The notes under the pieces are model-generated. The model saw nothing but the letters and a program-made list of their open reading frames with translations, was not told where the DNA came from and searched no databases. From Microcaldota archaeon (GTDB taxonomy: Archaea > Micrarchaeota > Micrarchaeia > Micrarchaeales > Micrarchaeaceae): a DNA stretch of 6,513 nt. Position numbers and translations under genes: made by a program. The stretch covers positions 1 to 6,513 of the forward strand of contig JAKBHG010000037.1 in NCBI GenBank assembly GCA_021836925.1, written 5' to 3'. Shown here piece by piece: positions 1-5,647 of the stretch; within the stretch, counting starts at the first letter, position 1, and the number at the start of each line of letters is the position of its first letter.

Positions 1-1
1 G

Positions 2-1843
2 GCCGGCATAACTGGAATCAACTATGTGCTGCCTTTCCTGAGCTTCGCGATCGCTCCCGCTCTCCTCTACATGTTCGAGTATTCCGGGATAAACCCTGTG
101 CAGGCACTGGAAGTGAAGAAGCAGGATATAAGGATGAAGTTCGGCGAGGCTTTCGAGAACCTTTCCGCGGGCAACGTGTCGGAGACGTTCGACAAGATAG
201 GGAACTACGACGCGACCAAAAAGCAACTCAAGGATGCGATAATAGCTCCGATAGAAGAGAGGGGCATATCAAGGGCGTACAACGTCCGCCCTTCGAAGGG
301 CGTGCTTCTATTCGGCCCTCCAGGCACAGGAAAGACGATGATGATGAGGGCGCTTGCAAACGAGATACATGCCGGATTCTACTATGTCAAGTCGACTGAC
401 CTGATATCAGCCTTCCCGGGGGAGAGCGAAAGGATGATATCGAACATATTCTCTATCGCAAAGAAGAATGCACCATGCGTGCTCTTCTTCGACGAGATAG
501 ACTCGATTGCGCTTACGCGGGAGGGAGAGGGAGCTGTCGACGACACCCACAGGCACGCGCTGTCGCAGCTGCTCATAGAGATGGACGGGTTCCAGAAGAT
601 AAACAACGTGATAATAGTCGGCGCAACGAACAGGCCAGACATAATCGACGCTGCCATACTGAGACCCGGACGTTTCGACAAGATAATCTACATGCCTCTG
701 CCAGACCTTGAAGGCAGGAGGAAGATATTCTCGATGTACCTGCAGAATCTGCCAATATCGGACAGGGTAGATGTTGACGAGATAGCGAAGAAGTCTGAGA
801 GGTATTCTGGGGCGGACATAAAGTCTGCGACCGAGACCGTAGCGCAGCTCGTCGCGCAGGAAGCAGTCAGCGAGCACAAGGTGCTCGAGATAACGCAGCA
901 GGACATACTTGACGTCCTCAAGCAGACCAAGGCTTCCACATCGCTCGCGCAGCTCGAATCCTACAAGAAGTTCGAGATGGACTTCCAGCGCAGCATAGGC
1001 AAGGAGCAGCGCGAGGAGACCAAGGAGGGAGTGGTCATGATAAAGGATGTGATAGGCCTCGAGAGCGCGAAGAAGGCGATAAGGGAGGCGATAGAGCTTC
1101 CGCTGTTGCATCCGGAGCTGATAAAGAAGTACGATGTGAAAACGATCAATGGATTGCTCATGTTCGGCCCTCCAGGTAACGGCAAGACGATGATGATGAG
1201 GGCGGTAGACAGCGAGATGAAGGGCGTTGCTATGATGGAGCTCTCTGGGTCGGAGCTCGCAGAGGCAGGCATAGAGCGCGCCACTGCGACGATAAAGGAG
1301 ATATTCAACAGGGCGAAGGAGAACATACCTGCGGTAATATTCATAGACGAGATAGACGGGGTGCTCCCGAAGAGGGAAGGATCCAGCGAGATAGCTGTGC
1401 AGATAACTAGCGAGATGCTGCAGGAGATAGACGGGATAAAGTCGGCGACGAACATAGTAGTGATAGGTGCGACGAACAGGCCGGAAATGCTAGATCCCGC
1501 GATACTCAGGCCGGGCAGGTTCGACAAGCTGATCTATGTGAAGCCACCAACCTCCGCGAATAGGGCGGAGATGTTCAAGATGTACCTCAAGAATGTGCCG
1601 ACTGCAGATGACCTGGACTACACCAAGCTCGGCGCGGTGACAAAGGGATTCACCGGCGCAGACATAGCGAGCGTGTGCAGGGAGGCGAAGACGGCTGCGC
1701 TGGAGCAGGAGCTCGAGACCGGCGTGCCAGGGAAGGTGACTATGGAGGTGCTGGGCAACCTGCTGAAGGATGCGAAGCCGTCTGCGCCAGAGCCTGTGCT
1801 GGCACAGTACCAGGAGTTCCTTGACAAGTACGGCCAGAGATGA
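2..1843 (+). CDS. Membrane-anchored tandem AAA+ ATPase, CDC48-like (5' partial)
   Basis: Probable ATP-driven unfoldase or segregase acting at the cytoplasmic face of the membrane. The frame is open to the left edge, so the real start probably lies outside; GTG at 26 is the first possible start inside. Numbering from that GTG, a hydrophobic segment (about -4 to 18) is followed by a short linker and two AAA modules. D1 has Walker A GPPGTGKT (97-104), Walker B FFDEID (154-159), sensor ATN (200-202), arginine-finger motif RPGRFD (213-218) and SGAD (261-264). D2 has GPPGNGKT (381-388), FIDEID (439-444), ATN (482-484), RPGRFD (496-501) and TGAD (543-546). All catalytic residues are present, so both rings should bind and hydrolyse ATP. 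Canonical CDC48/VAT has a soluble double-psi-barrel N-domain before D1; there is no room for one here. D2 lacks an aromatic pore-loop residue. No protease domain follows, unlike FtsH. Family assignment is firm; membrane anchoring is inferred from hydrophobicity; the substrate is unknown. Confidence 0.9.
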   Translation, partial: AGITGINYVLPFLSFAIAPALLYMFEYSGINPVQALEVKKQDIRMKFGEAFENLSAGNVSETFDKIGNYDATKKQLKDAIIAPIEERGISRAYNVRPSKGVLLFGPPGTGKTMMMRALANEIHAGFYYVKSTDLISAFPGESERMISNIFSIAKKNAPCVLFFDEIDSIALTREGEGAVDDTHRHALSQLLIEMDGFQKINNVIIVGATNRPDIIDAAILRPGRFDKIIYMPLPDLEGRRKIFSMYLQNLPISDRVDVDEIAKKSERYSGADIKSATETVAQLVAQEAVSEHKVLEITQQDILDVLKQTKASTSLAQLESYKKFEMDFQRSIGKEQREETKEGVVMIKDVIGLESAKKAIREAIELPLLHPELIKKYDVKTINGLLMFGPPGNGKTMMMRAVDSEMKGVAMMELSGSELAEAGIERATATIKEIFNRAKENIPAVIFIDEIDGVLPKREGSSEIAVQITSEMLQEIDGIKSATNIVVIGATNRPEMLDPAILRPGRFDKLIYVKPPTSANRAEMFKMYLKNVPTADDLDYTKLGAVTKGFTGADIASVCREAKTAALEQELETGVPGKVTMEVLGNLLKDAKPSAPEPVLAQYQEFLDKYGQR

Positions 1844-1864
1844 GACGACAACAGATAACGATAA

Positions 1865-1901
1865 AGGAATTCCTGTAGATATAGGTGTAGAATATAGGAA
1901 T
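1865..1901 (+). promoter_or_regulatory. Dyad and TATA-like boxes upstream of the methyltransferase gene
   Basis: The 93-nt spacer 1844-1936 is AT-richer than the genes around it. ATTCCTGTA (1869-1877) can pair with TATAGGAAT (1893-1901): 9 bp including one G-U, with a 15-nt loop. The left arm also lies in the perfect palindrome AGGAATTCCT (1865-1874). Inside are two near-identical units, GTAGATATAGG (1875-1885) and GTAGAATATAGG (1887-1898), each with a TATA-like core. A TATA box at 1891-1898 would start transcription near 1920 and leave a leader of roughly 15 nt before ATG 1937. It could be a promoter with an overlapping operator, or chance in AT-rich DNA. Confidence 0.35.
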
Positions 1902-1936
1902 ACGGAAAGAAATGCAGAAAACAACAAAGATGGTTC

Positions 1937-2539
1937 ATGATGGAGTACAGATACTCGCCCGAGTTCAAGCAGCTGATCCAGAACGAGGAGCTTGTGAAGG
2001 GCTTCCTCACCGGCAGCCATGTGGTAGGGTTCGACTTCAAACTATGGGAGAAGAGGCGTTCCTTCATCGCAGACGCGATAAGGAAGGACGGCACCATCCT
2101 CGATATAGGGTGCGCGAACGGGTTCCTGCTAAGGTCGCTCCAGGAATGGTCCGATCACAGGCTTGTGCCGTTCGGGATAGACATAGAGCCGAAGTCAATA
2201 GAGAAGGCGAAGGCGCTCTTTCCTGCAAACGCGAACAACTTCGTCCTTCTTTCGATAGAAGAGCTTGACAAGGCGGGGGAGAAGGGCATTCCAGACAAGT
2301 TTGACTTCGTCTACTGGCACGTATGGGACAATGTCTCGTTTGAAAATGGGGAGGAGAAGTGGGCGAAATCCGCGCTCGACCATGTGCTGAAGGGCGGCAG
2401 GCTAATCCTCGGATTCTACGACAGCAGGGAATCCAACTCTGAGAGGATAGAGACCCTCGAATCCTTTGGGCTCAAGATAGACGGGATAGAGATAAACAAG
2501 AACGGCGAGGAGGTAATCTGCTGGATTGAAAAGGCATGA
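1937..2539 (+). CDS. Class I SAM-dependent methyltransferase, substrate unknown
   Basis: A 200-residue Rossmann-fold methyltransferase that should transfer a methyl group from S-adenosylmethionine in the cytoplasm. Motif I is DIGCANGF (56-63), the glycine-rich SAM loop. The second strand ends in GIDIEP (80-85), whose Asp82 is placed to bind the SAM ribose hydroxyls. FDFVYWHVWD (122-131) is the motif IV strand and turn, and LKGGRLILGFYD (151-162) is the late strand typical of the Methyltransf_11/25-like families. The length is that of a bare catalytic core with a short N-terminal helix region and no added substrate-recognition domain, so the target (small molecule, lipid, protein or RNA) cannot be read from it. 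Two consecutive ATGs (1937 and 1940) could start it; neither has a Shine-Dalgarno sequence. It lies 93 nt after the AAA ATPase gene. An ATG at 1912 opens a different frame and is not preferred because that frame lacks the SAM motifs. Confidence 0.88.
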   Translation: MMEYRYSPEFKQLIQNEELVKGFLTGSHVVGFDFKLWEKRRSFIADAIRKDGTILDIGCANGFLLRSLQEWSDHRLVPFGIDIEPKSIEKAKALFPANANNFVLLSIEELDKAGEKGIPDKFDFVYWHVWDNVSFENGEEKWAKSALDHVLKGGRLILGFYDSRESNSERIETLESFGLKIDGIEINKNGEEVICWIEKA

Positions 2540-2562
2540 GAACGGGAGCGCCTCCCCCATCG

Positions 2563-2580
2563 TTATTAATATAAATATAC
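2563..2580 (+). promoter_or_regulatory. TATA box placed for a leaderless transcript
   Basis: The run TTATTAATATAAATATA (2563-2579) is the most AT-rich stretch of the spacer and resembles an archaeal TATA box. Its centre lies about 25 nt upstream of the ATG at 2597, the usual distance from TATA box to transcription start in archaea. Transcription would therefore begin at or within a few bases of the start codon, giving a leaderless mRNA. This fits the absence of any Shine-Dalgarno-like sequence before 2597. It also argues that the surface protein gene is transcribed on its own rather than only by read-through from the methyltransferase gene. Confidence 0.65.
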
Positions 2581-2596
2581 TCAGCGAAGCCAATCT

Positions 2597-4681
2597 ATGC
2601 GGATCGGCCTGATACTTGGCTTCGCTTTAGCTGCGCTGGCACTTGCGGGCATAACCATGACGCTTGCGAATGCTGCGAACTCATCGCAGAAGATAATCAC
2701 AGGCAGCGTTACCGTGCCGTGCCCATTCCACCTCAGCATAGCGCCATCCTCTCCTGTCTATGTAGCGCCGACCCAAATAAAGCTGGATTACTCAGCGTAT
2801 TCCCTTATGAACTGCACGACATATCTAGCGCAGGGCAACGTCATAGTCACCAACTCAATATCTGGATACGTCTATAACTCGACGCGGCTCTCGCTTGTAG
2901 GGATAGACACGGTGCCTCAGAACGGGGTTGTGGCATTTCCATCAAATGCGCAGATGGCCGGGACTGACAATGGGTTAATCTCACTCGCCTCGTCAACAGA
3001 CCACAACACCTCATCCACGCAGTTCCTTGTCGTAACCCCTGCCAATCTTACGATGAGCAGGTTCTCCGCCAGCCCGAATCCTGCGCAGCCTGGTGCTGCA
3101 ATGACATTCACGTCGAACATAGTGAACAACGGCGGGCTCACGGCGTCCAACGTAGTAGTGCACATAAGGATAACCGGACCGAATTCCTTCTCCTACATGG
3201 CTGCGTCGCCGGTGCTGTCCCTCTCGCCCGGTCAGTATGAGATTGCGACTATCATGCTTACAGGAGTGAGCGGCGCACCGGGAACCTATACTGCGCTAGA
3301 GAATGCATCGTTCAACAGCAGCTATATATTCAACTCCGTCACCTATACCTCTCCGAACCTGTATTCGAACAATTTCACGATCCAGTACAGCGTCAGGCAG
3401 AAATCGCCGCCTCCGCCGCCTCCGAGTTCAGGAGGGGTTCCTCCTGGAGTTACCCCGCCTCCACCGGCATCGGTCGGCGGAGTAAGCCTTGCACAGTTCC
3501 CGATATACATGAACCTGTTCCCAGGCAACGTGTCCCTACAATACATAGGGGTTGCGAACAACAGGAGCTACAGTCAGTGGGTTAACTTCTCTCCAGTACA
3601 GCAGCCCGCTTTCGACTCGATAGTCCTTTCTTCAAACTCCATACTGGTCGCGCCGTTCAGCACCTCGTACGTAACCATGGCGACTACAATATCGAGAGAT
3701 GCAGCGCCCGGCTCATACCTCGAGAGTCTTAACATGACCGTGTCTGCACCTGGCCAGTCTTCCAATACAATGCTGTTCTACAAGGTGAACGTGCAGCAGG
3801 TCCCGACAGCGCCTGCGCTCAAGAGCACTGTCGTGCTGCTAAACAATTCGAGGAACGCGCTGATATCCTACACTGCGATAAACCCCACCAACAGCACGTA
3901 CACGAATCTGCTTGTCACCACCGCAATCCCTGCCATCGCCCTAAGCAGCACCGGCACAATAGAGCAGATAGGATCCATCCCCAGATCAATACTGCTCAAC
4001 AGCACCTACTATCTGGAGTGGGAGATAAACGAGATGGCACCACATTCATCGGAAAGCTCGATATCCGCATATATCCAGAACGTATCAAGGACCAGCTATG
4101 TAATATCGCCGGTGACAAGCTTCGCCCAGGCGCCCGCTCCGCCGCTGCAGTCTATATTCAGGCTGCTGGTGCTGAATGCCACGCCAGTCACTGTAAACGG
4201 CACGAGCCTGATAAAGATCGAGGCGCTGTACACAGGCTCGTCGCCAACGAACATAACATTCAATCTGGCTCCGCCAAAAGAGATAATCGTGAACAGGACA
4301 TTCGCAAGCCTGCGCGTGCAGCCGAATCAGCAGTTCGGGGAATACTTCAGCGCAGGACCGATAAGCACGGCTGGGACGAGGTTCCTCACGCTCTATGTCA
4401 ACGTAAGCCAGCAGACCCTCACTTACAGCATTCCGATAGTAGTGCAGCTGCCCCAGGTATCGGGCGGCAGCGTCCAGCTTGGCATAGACCTTGTGCACGA
4501 TGAATACCGCGCGATCGCAATTGGTGCCATATTGTTCCTTATAATCTTCTCCATCGTCGCGCTTGCAGGAAGGCGCATAAGCAGAAGCAAGGCGAGGAGC
4601 TTCCACATCCGCCGCAGGTTCGGAAGGCTGCAGATGATAAAGCGCAGGCTGAGTGCTGAAAAGCCTGAGAAAGAGGAATAG
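2597..4681 (+). CDS. Secreted type I membrane surface protein with CARDB-like domain and basic cytoplasmic tail
   Basis: A 694-residue cell-surface protein of unknown function. Residues 1-26 form a Sec signal peptide (MRIG, a hydrophobic core, then ANA before the likely cleavage site at 26/27). The ectodomain is beta-rich with few charges. It has an N-terminal domain holding the only two cysteines (C42, C73); a CARDB/Ig-like domain (about 154-266), shown by the SxxPNPAQPG opening and the NNGG turn; a Pro-rich hinge (271-290); and probably three further beta domains (about 298-405, 405-515, 518-620). I count about 21 N-X-S/T sequons, suggesting heavy N-glycosylation. A single membrane helix lies at 638-657. 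The 36-residue cytoplasmic tail has 14 Lys/Arg. By the positive-inside rule this is a type I topology. It could be an S-layer-associated protein, an adhesin or a receptor. The start is set by the signal peptide and the TATA box 25 nt upstream. Topology is well supported; domain borders are approximate. Confidence 0.87.
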   Translation: MRIGLILGFALAALALAGITMTLANAANSSQKIITGSVTVPCPFHLSIAPSSPVYVAPTQIKLDYSAYSLMNCTTYLAQGNVIVTNSISGYVYNSTRLSLVGIDTVPQNGVVAFPSNAQMAGTDNGLISLASSTDHNTSSTQFLVVTPANLTMSRFSASPNPAQPGAAMTFTSNIVNNGGLTASNVVVHIRITGPNSFSYMAASPVLSLSPGQYEIATIMLTGVSGAPGTYTALENASFNSSYIFNSVTYTSPNLYSNNFTIQYSVRQKSPPPPPPSSGGVPPGVTPPPPASVGGVSLAQFPIYMNLFPGNVSLQYIGVANNRSYSQWVNFSPVQQPAFDSIVLSSNSILVAPFSTSYVTMATTISRDAAPGSYLESLNMTVSAPGQSSNTMLFYKVNVQQVPTAPALKSTVVLLNNSRNALISYTAINPTNSTYTNLLVTTAIPAIALSSTGTIEQIGSIPRSILLNSTYYLEWEINEMAPHSSESSISAYIQNVSRTSYVISPVTSFAQAPAPPLQSIFRLLVLNATPVTVNGTSLIKIEALYTGSSPTNITFNLAPPKEIIVNRTFASLRVQPNQQFGEYFSAGPISTAGTRFLTLYVNVSQQTLTYSIPIVVQLPQVSGGSVQLGIDLVHDEYRAIAIGAILFLIIFSIVALAGRRISRSKARSFHIRRRFGRLQMIKRRLSAEKPEKEE

Positions 4682-4694
4682 CAGCAGCGGCTGC
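4681..4694 (+). other. Small inverted repeat at the end of the surface-protein gene
   Basis: GCAGC (4681-4685) and GCTGC (4690-4694) can form a 5-bp stem with a 4-nt loop starting at the last base of the TAG stop codon. It is followed by AT-rich DNA, and a T-rich stretch lies at 4734-4744. Archaeal termination depends mainly on T-tracts rather than hairpins, so a terminator role is only a possibility. Confidence 0.2.
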
Positions 4695-4695
4695 C

Positions 4696-4733
4696 AAAAT
4701 CTTTAAAATCTGCTAAACTGGAAGGGTATTTAA
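4696..4733 (+). promoter_or_regulatory. Two TATA-like boxes upstream of the MinD-like gene
   Basis: The 90-nt spacer 4682-4771 holds CTTTAAAAT (4701-4709), inside a direct repeat AAAATCT (4696-4702 and 4705-4711), and TATTTAA (4727-4733) preceded by the purine run GGAAGGG (4720-4726), which resembles a TFB recognition element. The second box would start transcription near 4755 and leave a leader of about 17 nt before ATG 4772. That leader has no convincing Shine-Dalgarno sequence. The second box is the better candidate by spacing. Confidence 0.5.
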
Positions 4734-4771
4734 CATTTCTTTTCGTAGTAAAGGCAACGGTTAGTGTTGAG

Positions 4772-5599
4772 ATGCGGGATAAGAATTACGTGATACGCGT
4801 CTCATCCCAAAAGGGAGGCGTTGGCAAGACTACAATTGCCGTAAACCTAGCGTGTGCACTCAGCGACATGGGATACAAGACCCTTCTAATAGATACAGAT
4901 GTTTCAAACCCAAGCGTAGGGTTCCATCTCGGCCTTGAGGAAGTCAACGTGGGCTTCGCAGAATTCCTGACAGGCAAGGTGAGCGCGAACAGGGCCATAC
5001 TGAAATATTCGACCACAGGACTCAATGCGCTACCCGGAACAATCCACGGTGTCATCCCGCCGGAATTCAAAGATGAGATTTTCGTTCACCTGAAGGACAA
5101 GGTGGACAAGCTGAACTACGACTTCATAATACTCGACACAGCTCCCGGGGAGATAGAAAGGGCGGTCATAAAGGGGATGGATGCCTTCGTTGACCATGCC
5201 ATAGTCGTCACCACGCCTGAACTGTCATCGGTGACTGCAGGCATGAGGCTTGCGGCGATGTACGACAAGCACGGGATAGACAACGACATCGTAATCAACA
5301 GGTTCAGGAACAAGTCATACGATGTGTCTGTGGATGAGATAGAGGAGTCATACGGAAAGAAGGAGCTGGCCATCTTCCCTGAGGATGACAGCGTACCGGA
5401 GAGCATAGCCATGCACATCCCTGTCGTGATATACGACAGGCAAGCAAAGTTCTCGAAGATTGCTGCGAAGCTGGCAGCCTCATACAAGCACAAGGGGGCG
5501 GTGCAGCCCAGCGAGAAGCAGGCGCAGAGGAAGCCTGCAAGGGCACTGTTCTGGCATTCGCTGAGGCTGGCTTTCAGGAGGATATTTCTTGGGAGATGA
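4772..5599 (+). CDS. MinD/ParA-family ATPase with putative C-terminal membrane-targeting helix
   Basis: A 275-residue SIMIBI-class P-loop ATPase of the MinD/ParA group. The deviant Walker A motif KGGVGKTT (14-21) carries the signature lysine K14 that acts across the dimer, so ATP-dependent dimerisation is expected. Switch I is DTDVSNPS (41-48) and switch II / Walker B is FIILDTAPG (118-126); TTPE (147-150) and NRF (176-178) sit where the family has its late strand and adenine-binding Asn. After a hydrophilic linker (about 240-257), the last 18 residues hold an amphipathic segment with Phe, Trp, Leu and Ile on one face and Arg/His on the other, comparable to the bacterial MinD membrane-targeting sequence. 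This points to a MinD-like, membrane-cycling protein rather than a DNA-partitioning ParA; no ParB-like partner or parS-like repeat is visible. No MinC or MinE homologue is in the window either. Archaeal MinD-like proteins are known to position surface and chemosensory structures, but a role here is inference. Switch I also resembles Mrp/NBP35, yet the C-terminal helix favours MinD. Confidence 0.88.
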   Translation: MRDKNYVIRVSSQKGGVGKTTIAVNLACALSDMGYKTLLIDTDVSNPSVGFHLGLEEVNVGFAEFLTGKVSANRAILKYSTTGLNALPGTIHGVIPPEFKDEIFVHLKDKVDKLNYDFIILDTAPGEIERAVIKGMDAFVDHAIVVTTPELSSVTAGMRLAAMYDKHGIDNDIVINRFRNKSYDVSVDEIEESYGKKELAIFPEDDSVPESIAMHIPVVIYDRQAKFSKIAAKLAASYKHKGAVQPSEKQAQRKPARALFWHSLRLAFRRIFLGR

Positions 5600-5603
5600 C
5601 CTC

Positions 5604-5609
5604 TTTTTT
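5604..5609 (+). terminator. T-tract terminator candidate after the MinD-like gene
   Basis: A run of six T begins 5 nt after the TGA stop at 5597-5599. Archaeal RNA polymerase typically terminates at such U-tracts without needing a hairpin. The same run overlaps a TATA-like element for the next gene, so its role as terminator, promoter or both cannot be settled from sequence. Confidence 0.4.
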
Positions 5610-5613
5610 ATAT
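5604..5613 (+). promoter_or_regulatory. TATA-like box upstream of the mucin-like surface gene
   Basis: TTTTTTATAT (5604-5613) lies about 39 nt upstream of ATG 5648, predicting a transcript start near 5635 and a leader of about 13 nt. A second AT-rich element, AATATTTTAT (5624-5633), is too close to the ATG to direct a start upstream of it. Between them is a run of six G (5618-5623). GGTTAGG immediately before the ATG is at best a weak ribosome-binding sequence. Confidence 0.45.
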
Positions 5614-5647
5614 CCTAGGGGGGAATATTTTATGCAGGCAGGTTAGG

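Noticed and set aside
407..1111. Long - strand open frame (234 codons) opposite the AAA ATPase
   Set aside because: It is antisense to a gene with complete AAA motifs, its product has no recognisable domain and is Leu/Arg/Tyr-rich in a way explained by the reverse complement of biased codons.
1811..1843. HbYX proteasome-docking motif at the end of the AAA ATPase
   Set aside because: The protein ends in K-Y-G-Q-R; the tyrosine is not penultimate, so the motif that lets PAN or CDC48 open the 20S gate is absent.
1912..2268. Alternative + strand frame starting at ATG 1912, overlapping the methyltransferase
   Set aside because: It has no recognisable motif, while the overlapping frame from 1937 carries the full set of SAM-binding motifs.
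2544..2556. GGGAG-CGC-CTCCC hairpin after the methyltransferase stop as a terminator
   Set aside because: The stem is 5 bp with no T-tract following, and archaeal termination does not rely on such hairpins; it is likely chance in a GC-rich spot.
4772..5599. Chromosome-partitioning ParA with a parS/ParB system
   Set aside because: No ParB-like gene or clustered inverted repeats are present, and the C-terminal amphipathic helix fits MinD better.
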